DNA of 64,000 nucleotides, taken from Noviherbaspirillum autotrophicum (lineage in GTDB: Bacteria > Pseudomonadota > Gammaproteobacteria > Burkholderiales > Burkholderiaceae_D). This document shows, in pieces, positions 1 through 9,583 of the stretch (positions within the stretch are counted from its first letter, which is position 1; each line of letters opens with the position of its first letter). The stretch lies in contig NZ_JWJG01000028.1 of NCBI RefSeq assembly GCF_000818395.1, forward strand, positions 1,738,222 through 1,802,221, written 5' to 3'. The notes under the pieces were generated by a model that saw only the letters and a program-made list of their open reading frames with translations, had not been told where the DNA came from and searched no databases. The position numbers and the translations under genes were made by a program.

Positions 1-1
1 C

Positions 2-190
2 AACCCCGCCCCGACAGATACGACCTTCAGACTCCGGGCAGTGGGCAAGGGACAGATGACCGGCTTTACGTACTTCATTAATGAGAGCAATCAAAAATGG
101 ACCACGGTCGATACCGGAGCACCCTCTGGCTGGACCGGTAATACGGCGGCCGACAACTGCTGGATCACCAACAAAGGCGGCCAATGCTAA
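2..190 (+). CDS. Type IV pilin-like protein, C-terminal part (PilE-like)
   Basis: This is the C-terminal 62 residues of a gene that begins before the window; the frame opens at base 2 and ends with TAA at 190. The visible part has the look of a type IV pilin C-terminus: a hydrophobic/aromatic beta segment (residues TGFTYFINE) followed by a final Cys-Trp to Gly-Gln-Cys loop, which in PilE-type pilins forms the disulphide-bonded D-region. It overlaps the next gene, fimT, by 7 bases, so it belongs to the minor-pilin operon. The N-terminal prepilin signal is outside the window, so assignment to PilE rather than another pilin is by context. Confidence 0.75.
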   Translation, partial: NPAPTDTTFRLRAVGKGQMTGFTYFINESNQKWTTVDTGAPSGWTGNTAADNCWITNKGGQC

Positions 191-726
191 CCCCGAGGAA
201 AATGCAGAACGGCGTCAGCCTGATCGAGCTCATGGTCGGGCTAACGATCGCTGCATTACTGCTTGCCGTGGGTGTACCTAGCTTTAGCACGTTTATTCAG
301 AATTCGAAAATCCGCAATGCTGCCGAGTCGATACAGAACGGTCTGCAGCTGGCTCGCTCCGAAGCTGTCACGCGCAATACTTTTGTGCAGTTCACTTTGG
401 GTACCGGGTCGAGCTGGACAATAGGATGTGTCAACGCCGTCACTGGCTGCCCTTCAGTCATCCAAAGCCGGGCCGCCAAAGAGGGTTCTTCCAGCGCAGT
501 CACAGTAACGGCCACTGACGGGACACCGATCGTTTTCAATAGCCTCGGCCGGATGACCGCTCCTGTTCCGGCGGGCGGCGCCTCTTTTACCTCGATAAAT
601 GTCGATATGAATTCCGCCGTACTGCCTGCCGCACAGAGCAGAGATCTGCGGATTACGGTCGACGTCGGTGGCAGCGTGCGTATGTGTGACCCGAACGTAG
701 CGTCGCCAGACACGCGCGCATGCTAG
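184..726 (+). CDS. fimT: GspH/FimT family pseudopilin
   Basis: 180 aa. Minor pseudopilin of the type IV pilus; family members are incorporated at or near the pilus tip and prime assembly, and FimT members have been linked to DNA uptake. The N-terminus shows a class III prepilin signal, with cleavage expected after Gly10 (QNG then VSLIELMVG), followed by a hydrophobic helix of about 20 residues and the motif NGLQLARSEAVTRN that is typical of GspH/FimT. Position +1 of the mature protein is Val rather than the usual Phe, while the conserved Glu5 is present. The ATG overlaps the stop of the preceding pilin, which suggests translational coupling. Confidence 0.9.
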   Translation: MLTPRKMQNGVSLIELMVGLTIAALLLAVGVPSFSTFIQNSKIRNAAESIQNGLQLARSEAVTRNTFVQFTLGTGSSWTIGCVNAVTGCPSVIQSRAAKEGSSSAVTVTATDGTPIVFNSLGRMTAPVPAGGASFTSINVDMNSAVLPAAQSRDLRITVDVGGSVRMCDPNVASPDTRAC

Positions 727-738
727 AGAAAGCCAGCA

Positions 739-1158
739 ATGAAAAAACCAACATCTCTTCCTTCGTATGTCTCTCAGCATGGTATCGCCTTGCTGGAAGT
801 ATTGGTCGCCATCCTGATTTTTTCATTCGGCATACTTGGCGTCGTTGGCCTACAGGCAGCCATGATCAAGGACACGACTGAAGCGAAGTACCGGGCAGAA
901 GCTGCATCCATCGCCCAGAAGAGATTGGGTGAGCTTTGGGTAGATCAAGATAAGCTCTCCATGTATGCGGAAGAAAATACCGATATATCGGCGTCGTCCG
1001 GCCTGCCCAACGGTAAGCGAAGCACGATCAGAGGCGGAGGCACCTGCAACGGCGACCCGTCCTGTTTTATCGTCACGGTCACCTGGCAAGTTCCTGGAGC
1101 CGCTACGACGCATAACGTCACTATTGTTGACTGGGTCGCCGGAGGATCGACATTATGA
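739..1158 (+). CDS. pilV: Type IV pilus modification/minor pilin PilV
   Basis: 139 aa. Minor pilin that acts with PilW, PilX and PilY1 in priming pilus assembly. The prepilin motif is QHG followed by IALLEVLVAILIFSFGILG, with Glu5 conserved, and the downstream segment GLQAAMIKDTTEAKYRAEA is the family signature I recognise for PilV. It lies 12 bases after fimT and overlaps pilW by 4 bases (ATGA arrangement), consistent with a single transcript. Length is normal for a short PilV. Cys residues at about 96 and 101 could form a small disulphide loop. Confidence 0.92.
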   Translation: MKKPTSLPSYVSQHGIALLEVLVAILIFSFGILGVVGLQAAMIKDTTEAKYRAEAASIAQKRLGELWVDQDKLSMYAEENTDISASSGLPNGKRSTIRGGGTCNGDPSCFIVTVTWQVPGAATTHNVTIVDWVAGGSTL

Positions 1159-2216
1159 TGACGAATCATCATTCCTCCATTCGCCAAGCTGGTTTTGGCC
1201 TGGTCGAAATCATGGTGGCGCTGGTGATCGGCCTGGTCACCACCCTGGTCATCATGCAGGTGATGACCAATTTTGAAGGCCAAAAGCGTACAACCAGCGG
1301 TAACGCCGATGCGCAAACCAACGGCAGCATCGCGCTGTACACCATACAGCGCCAAGTTCAGATTGCCGGATATGGTTTGCCTGTCTTCAGCCACCAGAAT
1401 CAGCCGCTCCATTGCGCCCCATCCCCGACGGTTGATCACGATGGCGACGCAGCCACGCCCAACATAGGCATATTTCCGATTTCTATTATCGATGGCGGAA
1501 ATGCCGCAGGCGCCAGCGATCAAATCATCATCCACAGTGGCAATTCCGCGACGGGAGGCATTCCGGCCACGATCTCCAACGTAGTCGGAAATGATCTGAG
1601 CGTAGCCAATAATCTGGGTTGTCAGGCCAACGACATCGCGATCGTCACGAACGGCACTTCATGCGTAATGACGAAGGCGACCGCGATTACCGGGACAACA
1701 CAGATCACCTTGGCAAATGCGACCGGCGTCATGACCGGCGCCACCCTCGGCTGCATGACTGGCTGGCACGAGATGCAATACCAAGTAAGCGGCAATAGCC
1801 TAACGGAAAACGGCGTAGCGAGCGTGCCCGGCATCGTCAACATTCAGGCGCAATACGGGATTTCAGACGCGCCCAACCAAAACCAGGTGACGGCATGGGT
1901 CGATGCCAGCGGTGCCACCTGGAGTGCGCCCACTGTCGACAATCGCAACCGGATCAAGGCCATTCGCATAGCCGTCGTAGCGCGCAACGGCTTGCTGGAG
2001 AAAGACAACGTCTCCGCTCCGTGCAGCTCCTTAACCGCAGACTCGCCAACCGGCCTGTGCGCCTGGGCCGGGACCACGGACAACCCTGCCCCGGCGATCG
2101 ACCTGAGCAAGAACCAAGACGGTACGGATAACCCGAACTGGCGGCGTTACCGCTATCGCGTCTTTGAAACCATTGTCCCTTTACGCACCATGATCTGGTC
2201 CAGTGACACGCTATGA
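1155..2216 (+). CDS. pilW: Type IV pilus minor pilin PilW
   Basis: 353 aa. Large minor pilin of the type IV pilus tip complex. The prepilin motif is QAG followed by FGLVEIMVALVIGLVTTL, with Phe1 and Glu5 both present. The rest is a beta-rich, Gly/Ala/Thr/Asn-rich globular domain, and the C-terminal segment has the pattern of arginine-rich residues ending in the family's typical R-x-F-E-T-x-V-P-L-R. Overlaps pilV and pilX by 4 bases on each side, so translation is coupled along the operon. Confidence 0.92.
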   Translation: MMTNHHSSIRQAGFGLVEIMVALVIGLVTTLVIMQVMTNFEGQKRTTSGNADAQTNGSIALYTIQRQVQIAGYGLPVFSHQNQPLHCAPSPTVDHDGDAATPNIGIFPISIIDGGNAAGASDQIIIHSGNSATGGIPATISNVVGNDLSVANNLGCQANDIAIVTNGTSCVMTKATAITGTTQITLANATGVMTGATLGCMTGWHEMQYQVSGNSLTENGVASVPGIVNIQAQYGISDAPNQNQVTAWVDASGATWSAPTVDNRNRIKAIRIAVVARNGLLEKDNVSAPCSSLTADSPTGLCAWAGTTDNPAPAIDLSKNQDGTDNPNWRRYRYRVFETIVPLRTMIWSSDTL

Positions 2217-2839
2217 AACCACTACGTCGAACTTTCGAGGAGCATCCCGGGCTCGCTAAAAAGCAGCGCGGAGCGGTTCTTGTCGTCGCTCTTATCGCGA
2301 TGGTGGCCATCATGCTTGCCGCCGTCGCGCTGGTGCGCTCCGTTGATACCAACACTGTCATTTCCGGCAACCTCGCATTCAAGCAGGCAGCAACCGCGTC
2401 CGCCAATGGCGGACTGGAGAGCGCCATTGCCTGGATGAAGCAGGTCAATGCCAATGCGACCGGGGCGTCCCAGGATCCCTTTCTCGACCCGTCCCATGCG
2501 TTCAATAACGACAACGCCGCGGCAGGCTACTATTCCAGCGTGGATCCCGCGCTGAACTTGATGGCGGACGCGACATGGGCCAACAACGTCAGCGCGAACG
2601 CTGGCACCGATGCCAGTGGCAATTCCATCCGCTACATCATCCAGCGCATGTGCCGCAATCCCAATGAGGTCTTGTCGGACGCGAATTGCATGTTCAGCGA
2701 TGAGACCAGTGATACCGATTCGCACAATACCGGCCAACCGTATCCGAAAAAGGGCGGGAAACATCCCCTTAATCGCGTTACCGTCAGAGTCACGGGCCCG
2801 AGAAATACCGTGAGCTATGTCCAGGCATTCATTTACTAG
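2213..2839 (+). CDS. pilX: Type IV pilus minor pilin PilX
   Basis: 208 aa. Minor pilin of the type IV pilus tip. After a basic leader, the cleavage site QRG is followed by AVLVVALIAMVAIMLAAVAL and then the conserved segment SGNLAFKQAATASANGGLE, both hallmarks of PilX. As is usual for PilX, the +5 Glu of true pilins is missing (Val here), in line with its role as a tip component that does not need it for register with neighbouring subunits. Follows pilW with a 4-base overlap and precedes pilY1 by 9 bases. Confidence 0.92.
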   Translation: MKPLRRTFEEHPGLAKKQRGAVLVVALIAMVAIMLAAVALVRSVDTNTVISGNLAFKQAATASANGGLESAIAWMKQVNANATGASQDPFLDPSHAFNNDNAAAGYYSSVDPALNLMADATWANNVSANAGTDASGNSIRYIIQRMCRNPNEVLSDANCMFSDETSDTDSHNTGQPYPKKGGKHPLNRVTVRVTGPRNTVSYVQAFIY

Positions 2840-2848
2840 GAAGCCGCC

Positions 2849-5800
2849 ATGAAACGAAATCCGCTCCTTCGCCCTGCCGCACGAACGATGACGTGCATTG
2901 CGCTTTCCCTCAGCATCGCCCTGCCGCTGCCCGCCCTGTCCGCCTCGGTTTCGCTCGCGACGACGCCGTTGGCGACCGCCACTAATACCACGGTGCTGCC
3001 GAATTTGATGTTCGTGCTTGACAGCTCAGGCAGTATGGGCTGGAATTATTTGCCCGACTGGGCAAATGATAATTTATGCAAAAACACAACCGGCGCTTAT
3101 GACAAGGCATGTGTGAATCAGCCGCCGTTTCAGAGCCCGGACTTTAACGGGGTCTACTACAACCCTGAAATTCGATACGTCCCGGCCGTCAATTTCGACG
3201 GCACCAGCAAGCCAAGCCAGACCACCTGGACTTCGGTAAAGAATGATGCCTATGGTGTGCAAAGCACCGGTTCGACCAACTTGGTCACCGGTTATGTGGA
3301 TGTCGAATGGTGCACTGACACCAGCTATACGGATTGCCTGAGAAACGATAATTACATTCTGCCAGGCGTCGTCAACGGGAAAACCTACAGCCGCATGCAT
3401 ACCACGACGTCGAACGGCAGCGGCAGTGTTGCTACCGGCATGACGAACTCCCCCATGACGCTGTCCAGGACGTGGGGGCCGCATTATTACAGGATTATCC
3501 CCGCGGAATACTGCGACTCGTCGAAACTGACCAACTGCCAGTCAACTCAGGGGGGTAATTTCAACTATCCCGCCAAGGTACGCTGGTGCAATACTGAGGC
3601 AAACGCGACAGCCGCCACGCCGGCAGCCGGCTCTTGCCAGGGATTGCGGACATCGTCCTTCACGTATGCACGTTATCCGACGAAATTTCCTTCCTCGGCT
3701 GGCAATGCAGGTTCTCCCGCTGTGCCGGCATCGGCGACGTTCGACGTCAACGTGTCATGCACCGATGTAAAAACCGTCAAGGTCGGGAGCGTCAATGTCG
3801 GCAATACCAACATCATCAGTTCAGCGACAACGTCCACGAGTTATTCAAGCACGCTGGCGACCTCGATTCGCGACCAGATCAATAACGGTGGCAGTGGTTA
3901 CACCGCATCAGTGGCCTCGTCCAATAAAATTACCATTACCGCCCCTGTCTCTGCGGGGAATTTAACTGCTGGCGTCACTTTGGGCAATTTCACGTATTCC
4001 GGCAAGAAGGGAACCTGTAGCGTTTCGATCGACCCGGCCAACGCCAGCTTCAGTAATTATCGCGCAGCGATCCCTGCGTCCGACTACCCGGGATTCGTCC
4101 GCACGGACATCGTTCCCGGCAATACCTACCCCCGTAGCGCCGGTCGCAGTGACTGCACCACCAGCACCTCGTACTGCACCTATGACGAGGAAATGACCAA
4201 CTTCGCCAACTGGTGGACCTACTACCAGACCCGCATGCAGTCGATGAAGACCGCGGCGAGCCGGTCCTTCAAGCCGATCGACAACCGGTATCGCGTCGGC
4301 TTCATCGATATTTGGGGCAATAACTACTTACCTATCGCGAAATTCGATGCCGGTACGGGAAATGCCAAGGATTTGTGGTACCAAAAGCTGTTTTCAATGA
4401 ATCCGGCAAACGGCACACCATTGCGCTCGGCGCTTGCCCGGGTGGGGTTGATTTTTGCTGGAAAGAAGCCGGTCGGCTCAGATGATCCGGTACAGTATTC
4501 CTGCCAGCAGAACTTCACGTTGCTCACCACCGACGGTTACTGGAATACCGACAACTACAATTCGTCGACCAACAGCTATTATCCGACTACCGGAAACAAT
4601 GGCTCGGACATTAAAAAGATCGACGGCACGAATATTGGCGATCAGGATGGTGGCACCACGGCTCGTCCGATGTACGAGGGTCCGACCGCGACTTACAACA
4701 CCCTCGCTGACGTCGCTAAATATTATTACGACACCGATCTACGCAATGCTGCATTTGGCAACTGTACCGGCGCTCTCGGGACCGACGTCTGCGAAGATAA
4801 CGTATTCAAGAGCGACACCGATAACAAGAAGACCCAGCACATGACGACGTTCACTCTCGGCCTCGGAGTGGATGGCACGTTGAACTATACAAGCGATTAC
4901 AAAACTGCCACTTCGGGCGACTACAGTAATCTCGCGAAAGGTACAGGATCGCCTGTTGTGAACTGGCCCGTACCAAGCGCGGATTCGGAAACCGCGGTGG
5001 ACGACTTGTGGCATGCGGCAGTCAATGGCGCGGGAACCTATTTCAGCGCCAAGGATCCGGCCCAACTGACCAGCGGGCTGAATGGGGCCCTCTCTGCCCT
5101 CAATTCCAAAGTCGGTGCCGGCGCCGCAGCTGCGACCAGTACCTTGAACCCGGTCGCAGGAGATAACTATGCGTTTGTCGCAAGTTATACAACGGTGAAA
5201 TGGAAGGGGAACCTCGAATCACGCACGATCGATACCAATACCGGAGCGGTCAGCCGAACTGCAACCTGGTGTGTGGAAAACGTCGTTGCCGAAACATGCA
5301 CCTCACCCAGCACGTTCGTCACCGATACCAGCGGTGGCAGCACGGCATATTACTGTGTCACGCCGAACTCCACAGCGGACACCTGCAGCGGCACACTCGA
5401 CGGCACGAACTGCAAAGTCCAGCAGCCTGTCGCCTGTACTGGCACGATGGCTTCGAAGGTCGCCCCCGCCGCCGACACAAGAAGAATCTATATGTCGAAT
5501 GGTTCAAGCCTGGTTGACTTCACGTACAACAATTTGTCGGACGCGCAGAAGGCGTACTTTACCGGGACATCCCTGAGCCAGTGGGCGGACCTTGATGCGA
5601 CTCAGAAGTCCAATGTGCCCGGTAATTTAGTGAACTTCCTGCGTGGCCAGACAGGCTATGAAGATCGAACAAGCAATGTCACGATCAATGGAGCCCAGGT
5701 TACCGACAACCGGCTGTTCCGATACCGCGAGGCCACACTGGGTGATGCACTCGAATCCCAGCCAGCTTTTGTCGGACAACCGTACTTCAACTACACCGAT

Positions 5801-7135
5801 ACGGGTTATAGCGACTTCAAAGCCGCAAAAATCAACCGTCCCAAGACCGTCTACATCGGCACCAACGACGGCATGCTGCACGCCTTTGACGCCAGTAACG
5901 GAACAGAACGCTGGGCGTACGTTCCGAGTATGGTCATACCCAACATGTGGAAACTGGCTGACAAAAATTACGCCACCATGCACACCAATTATGTCAACGG
6001 GCGGCCGATCATCGGTGACGTCTATGACAGCGCCACGAGCAGCTGGCATACGATCCTCGTGGGCGGACTCAATGGCGGCGGACGCGGTTATTACGCACTC
6101 GACATCACCGATCCGACTACCCCGACATTGTTGTGGGAAATCGATTCAAACACCGAACCCAATCTTGGCTATAGTTTTGGATATCCGGTGATTACCAAGA
6201 AATCGGATGGCACATGGGTTGTGCTTCTTTCCTCCGGCTACAACAATACCAACCCGGGCGATGGTCAAGGTTACCTTTATGTGCGTAATGCGTTGACCGG
6301 CGCGCACATCAGCAGGATAGCAACAGGCATTGGCGATCCCACGACACCCAGTGGGCTGGGCCGAATCGCAAACTGGGGCGACGACCCGGACAAGAACAAT
6401 ATGTCGGTTTACGCTTACGCCGGTGACCTGTTGGGTAATCTCTGGCGTTTCGACATCAATTCCGAAACTAAATCGAAGTTTGCCGTTTTAAAGGATTCAA
6501 CTGGCGCCTCCGCAAGGACCCAACCGATTACCACCAGACCAGAACTGGGACGCATCAAGGGCAAGCGTGTTGTGTTCGTCGGAACCGGCAAATATCTGGA
6601 GCTATCAGACCTCGAAAACACCCAGACGCAAACCATCTATGCAATCAAGGATGACGATGCCACCACGACTTTGGACAACCCGCGCCTGAACCTCGTACAG
6701 CAAACCATCTCTGCACCTACAGCTGATGGCACACGCACTGCGTCGTCCAATGCAGTAGATTTCACCACCGGTCTTGGCTGGTATGCTGACCTGCCGGATA
6801 GCCGCGAGCGCGTCCACGTCGATCCGGTTTTGGATTCCGCTTTGCTGATCGTGCCAAGCACGGTGACGTCGAATGCAGTCTGCTCGCCTGGCGGTTATGG
6901 ATGGCTCAACTATTTTGATTACAGGACCGGAACCAATATAACGGGCGTCGTTTCACAAAAATATGATGCACCGATTGTCGGTATCAACGTTATTTACACG
7001 AATGGAGGCCGAGTCGTTTCCGCCGTACGGGCAGACGATCCGACACCTGATCCGCCGCCGGTACCACCGCCTCAGACTGAAGGCTCTACCGGTTTTGTAG
7101 GAAAGAGAGTGATCTGGCGCGAGTTGATTCAATAA
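2849..7135 (+). CDS. pilY1: Type IV pilus tip adhesin/assembly factor PilY1
   Basis: 1428 aa. PilY1/PilC-type tip protein, exported through a signal peptide (hydrophobic segment at about residues 15-32). The N-terminal half has a von Willebrand A fold with a MIDAS motif D58-S-S60-G-S62 within VLDSSGSMGWN. Residues from about 970 to the end form the conserved PilC beta-propeller, recognisable by VYIGTNDGMLHAFDAS and the repeated GGR-GYYALDITDP blade motif. Acidic Asp/Asn loops (WGDDPDKNNMS near residue 1180) look like the calcium site that controls pilus retraction in Pseudomonas PilY1. The C-terminal tail is proline-rich (DPTPDPPPVPPPQ). It is the last gene of the operon and is followed by a strong terminator. 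Confidence 0.95.
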   Translation: MKRNPLLRPAARTMTCIALSLSIALPLPALSASVSLATTPLATATNTTVLPNLMFVLDSSGSMGWNYLPDWANDNLCKNTTGAYDKACVNQPPFQSPDFNGVYYNPEIRYVPAVNFDGTSKPSQTTWTSVKNDAYGVQSTGSTNLVTGYVDVEWCTDTSYTDCLRNDNYILPGVVNGKTYSRMHTTTSNGSGSVATGMTNSPMTLSRTWGPHYYRIIPAEYCDSSKLTNCQSTQGGNFNYPAKVRWCNTEANATAATPAAGSCQGLRTSSFTYARYPTKFPSSAGNAGSPAVPASATFDVNVSCTDVKTVKVGSVNVGNTNIISSATTSTSYSSTLATSIRDQINNGGSGYTASVASSNKITITAPVSAGNLTAGVTLGNFTYSGKKGTCSVSIDPANASFSNYRAAIPASDYPGFVRTDIVPGNTYPRSAGRSDCTTSTSYCTYDEEMTNFANWWTYYQTRMQSMKTAASRSFKPIDNRYRVGFIDIWGNNYLPIAKFDAGTGNAKDLWYQKLFSMNPANGTPLRSALARVGLIFAGKKPVGSDDPVQYSCQQNFTLLTTDGYWNTDNYNSSTNSYYPTTGNNGSDIKKIDGTNIGDQDGGTTARPMYEGPTATYNTLADVAKYYYDTDLRNAAFGNCTGALGTDVCEDNVFKSDTDNKKTQHMTTFTLGLGVDGTLNYTSDYKTATSGDYSNLAKGTGSPVVNWPVPSADSETAVDDLWHAAVNGAGTYFSAKDPAQLTSGLNGALSALNSKVGAGAAAATSTLNPVAGDNYAFVASYTTVKWKGNLESRTIDTNTGAVSRTATWCVENVVAETCTSPSTFVTDTSGGSTAYYCVTPNSTADTCSGTLDGTNCKVQQPVACTGTMASKVAPAADTRRIYMSNGSSLVDFTYNNLSDAQKAYFTGTSLSQWADLDATQKSNVPGNLVNFLRGQTGYEDRTSNVTINGAQVTDNRLFRYREATLGDALESQPAFVGQPYFNYTDTGYSDFKAAKINRPKTVYIGTNDGMLHAFDASNGTERWAYVPSMVIPNMWKLADKNYATMHTNYVNGRPIIGDVYDSATSSWHTILVGGLNGGGRGYYALDITDPTTPTLLWEIDSNTEPNLGYSFGYPVITKKSDGTWVVLLSSGYNNTNPGDGQGYLYVRNALTGAHISRIATGIGDPTTPSGLGRIANWGDDPDKNNMSVYAYAGDLLGNLWRFDINSETKSKFAVLKDSTGASARTQPITTRPELGRIKGKRVVFVGTGKYLELSDLENTQTQTIYAIKDDDATTTLDNPRLNLVQQTISAPTADGTRTASSNAVDFTTGLGWYADLPDSRERVHVDPVLDSALLIVPSTVTSNAVCSPGGYGWLNYFDYRTGTNITGVVSQKYDAPIVGINVIYTNGGRVVSAVRADDPTPDPPPVPPPQTEGSTGFVGKRVIWRELIQ

Positions 7136-7184
7136 AGTGCTTTGTCTGCCATTTTATAAACGGTAGCAACTCGAATGCGCATTT

Positions 7185-7217
7185 AAAAAGCCTCCGCAAT
7201 TTTTGTGGAGGCTTTTT
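7185..7217. terminator. Bidirectional rho-independent terminator after pilY1
   Basis: A near-perfect inverted repeat: AAAAAGCCTCCGC pairs with GTGGAGGCTTTTT (13 bp including one G-U) around a 7-base AT-rich loop. It has T-runs on both strands, so it can end pilY1 transcription and that of the convergent gene at 7254-7880. Confidence 0.9.
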
Positions 7218-7253
7218 AGTTTTGATCTCTGAGTTGCAAGGACGTACGGCTCC

Positions 7254-7880
7254 TCACTCCGAATAGGGGCGAGCGACGATATTTTCAAGCGAAATTTCGA
7301 TCTTCAGTTCACTCTTCACCGGATTGCCAGCAATCTTCCCCGCATGGAATTTCATTTTCGAAAACGCGTCCTGCACAAGACGCTGATTCGCTTCCGAGAA
7401 ACCGGATTCGTCAATGACGACTTGATCAATTTCACCGCGCTCATTTATAAGCAGCCGCAGGACTCCTGATTGGGGCAGCTCGCCAGTCAAGCGACTGGCG
7501 AGATCGGATGCAATATCTGCCAATACCTGTGGCTTCTCATCAAGTTCGCTGGCTTTAAAATAATACGGTTCCTGCGTCGAGGAAAACTCGACGATCGCGT
7601 AGGACGCCTTGGGAGAACGAGCCTCGGTTCGAGTCGATTTTTCCGGCATGCGCTCCAGCTTAATATGAGGTTGATCTTTGCCTGCAGGAGGAACGTCCGA
7701 CAATGCAGACGACGCTTCAATAACAACGACTTTCAGGCTTTCTGACGCTCCCCTAATATTTGATTTCATGTCATCCGAGGAGCTGCCTCGAACGCCAATG
7801 CCGAAGAGCACAAAGAGATGCATTATCAACGTCAGTATCAGCGCCCAATGACGATATGCCTGGTTCAGATGTGTTGACAT
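7254..7880 (-). CDS. TonB-like C-terminal domain membrane protein
   Basis: 208 aa, not a named family that I recognise. It has a short cytoplasmic N-terminus, one transmembrane segment (WALILTLIMHLFVLFGIGV, about residues 12-30) and a periplasmic region. The last 75 residues fit a TonB C-terminal-like pattern: GVLRLLINERGEIDQVVID, a short helix, then a final strand (SELKIEISLEN). The Pro-rich linker typical of true TonB is short, so it may be a TonB paralogue or an envelope protein using the same fold. It is a single gene, convergent with pilY1. No ExbB/ExbD genes are nearby. Confidence 0.6.
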   Translation of the reverse strand: MSTHLNQAYRHWALILTLIMHLFVLFGIGVRGSSSDDMKSNIRGASESLKVVVIEASSALSDVPPAGKDQPHIKLERMPEKSTRTEARSPKASYAIVEFSSTQEPYYFKASELDEKPQVLADIASDLASRLTGELPQSGVLRLLINERGEIDQVVIDESGFSEANQRLVQDAFSKMKFHAGKIAGNPVKSELKIEISLENIVARPYSE

Positions 7881-8152
7881 TTATTGAGCCGAATGGTGTT
7901 CCACCATTTCTGTAATGACGGCGTAGAGACGGATTTCGTGACGCACCGAGGATTACCGGTTTCCGTTAGATTTGCATGTCAGCATATTTCGATGAGTCGA
8001 TAGTGGACCATGCCACCGCGTTTCACGTCAAGACGAAGCCGTTGTGGAATCTGGCGCCATGGAATATGCGCGTTGTCACACTCGCCCAGTGGCTGCCGAG
8101 GCCAGCACTAAGGTACACTCCCGTTCATCCGCATCCTCGCCAAACAATTGAT

Positions 8153-8848
8153 ATGCACTTCGACGAACCCCTCTCCGACAAAGAATTCAAGGAACTCGAC
8201 CAGTTCCTGCTCTCCGACCGTTGCGCCGACGATGGCATGACGATGGATTCGCTGCATGGCTACCTCACCGCGCTGGCGATCGGACCGGAGGAAGTGCTGA
8301 TGCCGGAATGGCTGCCGCGCGTGTGGGGCTCGTTTGGCGCGGAAGGCCCGAAGTTCAAGACACCCAAGGAAAGCGAACGCATCACCGGCCTGATCGCGCG
8401 TTTCATGAATGAGGTGGCGATCACCTTCGAAGTCGCGCCCAAGGAATTTGAACCGCTATTCTGCGAACATGAAGTCGACGGCCGCACGCTTCTCGATGGC
8501 GACGCCTGGGCTTGGGGATTCTGGGAAGGGATGAACCTGCGCGCCGAAGCATGGGAGCCGATCTGGAACGCGAATATCGCGGAGATGGTGCGTCCGATCT
8601 ACCTGCTTGGCGCCGAAGAAATCGAGGAAGAGGAAATGGCGCTGGTCGACACACCGGCCAAGCGCCACAAGCTGGCGCTGGAAATGGAAGCGGCAATCCC
8701 GCATATTCATCGTTTCTGGCAGCCGCATCGCAAATCGGCGGTACAGCAGGTACAACGCGACACGCCGAAAGTGGGCCGCAATGATCCCTGCCCGTGCGGC
8801 AGCGGCAAGAAATTCAAGAAATGCTGCGGCGCCGACCTGGCAGAGTAA
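8153..8848 (+). CDS. UPF0149/YecA family protein with C-terminal SEC-C zinc motif
   Basis: 231 aa. The N-terminal domain ([15 protein letters not shown], then [10 protein letters not shown], through WGFWEGM) is that of the UPF0149/YgfB-YecA family. The last 22 residues are a SEC-C motif, [19 protein letters not shown], which binds zinc and in SecA contacts SecB and ribosomes. YecA-type proteins have been linked to SecA and ribosomes; the role here is inferred from that. The frame is open back to 7976, but ATG 8153 aligns with the family start and the upstream 59 codons do not look like this family. Neighbouring genes give no functional clue. Confidence 0.85.
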   Translation: MHFDEPLSDKEFKELDQFLLSDRCADDGMTMDSLHGYLTALAIGPEEVLMPEWLPRVWGSFGAEGPKFKTPKESERITGLIARFMNEVAITFEVAPKEFEPLFCEHEVDGRTLLDGDAWAWGFWEGMNLRAEAWEPIWNANIAEMVRPIYLLGAEEIEEEEMALVDTPAKRHKLALEMEAAIPHIHRFWQPHRKSAVQQVQRDTPKVGRNDPCPCGSGKKFKKCCGADLAE

Positions 8849-8873
8849 TAAGCTCTTGCCCCGACTTGCCCGA

Positions 8874-9380
8874 TTAAGGCAGCGGCAGCACCGACACCCT
8901 TACGCGCAAACGCTGGCCCGGATCGTAGGGCATGACCGAGGTATAGGTATGGCCGCGATATTCATAGGTGACTGCGTAGCCATTGGTACGCGTTTGCCAA
9001 TTGTCGACCATCACGCAGCGCTGCACCGGTTGCTGCTCCATGACCGCGCCACCACCAGTATTGTTTTCCATACGGTCGCCGACGATCGCTCCAGCGATGG
9101 CACCGGCCGCGGTGGCGGCCGTGCGTCCGTTACCACCACCCACCTGGTTGCCGAGAATGCCGCCGGCAATGCCGCCGATAATTGAGCCGCCCATGCTGCG
9201 CTGGGGTTGGCGCTGTGTGGTGACATATTCAGTGCGGCACTCTTGCCGCGGCTGATTAACTTGTTCGACTTGTGGGTTGACGCTGACGACGCGTGCGCTG
9301 TCTTCAAAATCGTTGGCGACCGCGACCGACAAAACGCCGAAACAGACAGCTGCGACTGCCGCCTTGACTTGCATGTTCAT
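8874..9380 (-). CDS. Glycine-zipper 2TM envelope protein
   Basis: 168 aa. Signal peptide at residues 1-22 (KAAVAAVCFGVLSVAVA) with no lipobox, so probably a periplasmic or outer-membrane-associated protein rather than a lipoprotein. The middle holds a glycine-zipper pair, GGSIIGGIAGGILGNQVGGG followed by TAATAAGAIAGAIVGD, as in SlyB/PcP-like outer-membrane proteins. The C-terminal part ends in a YEYRGHTYTSVMPYDPGQRLRVRV segment typical of these Burkholderiales proteins. A clear SD (GGGAGG) lies 7 bases before the ATG. Convergent with the SEC-C gene. Confidence 0.85.
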   Translation of the reverse strand: MNMQVKAAVAAVCFGVLSVAVANDFEDSARVVSVNPQVEQVNQPRQECRTEYVTTQRQPQRSMGGSIIGGIAGGILGNQVGGGNGRTAATAAGAIAGAIVGDRMENNTGGGAVMEQQPVQRCVMVDNWQTRTNGYAVTYEYRGHTYTSVMPYDPGQRLRVRVSVLPLP

Positions 9381-9583
9381 TAAATGCCTCCCGTTTGAAA
9401 CCGAATCATACTACGTGGTTAAACGCAGGAAACATTCAAATGTCATACAGGAAAATGTAACGATGTGTATCGTCCAGTATCGTTCTGCAAAAATACAAAA
9501 CTGTAGGATGCGCGACAATTCACTTCGGATCAGCCGGTCTGATTAATTGCGCCGTTGCGGCGCTTACTTGTCATCCGGGCAAA

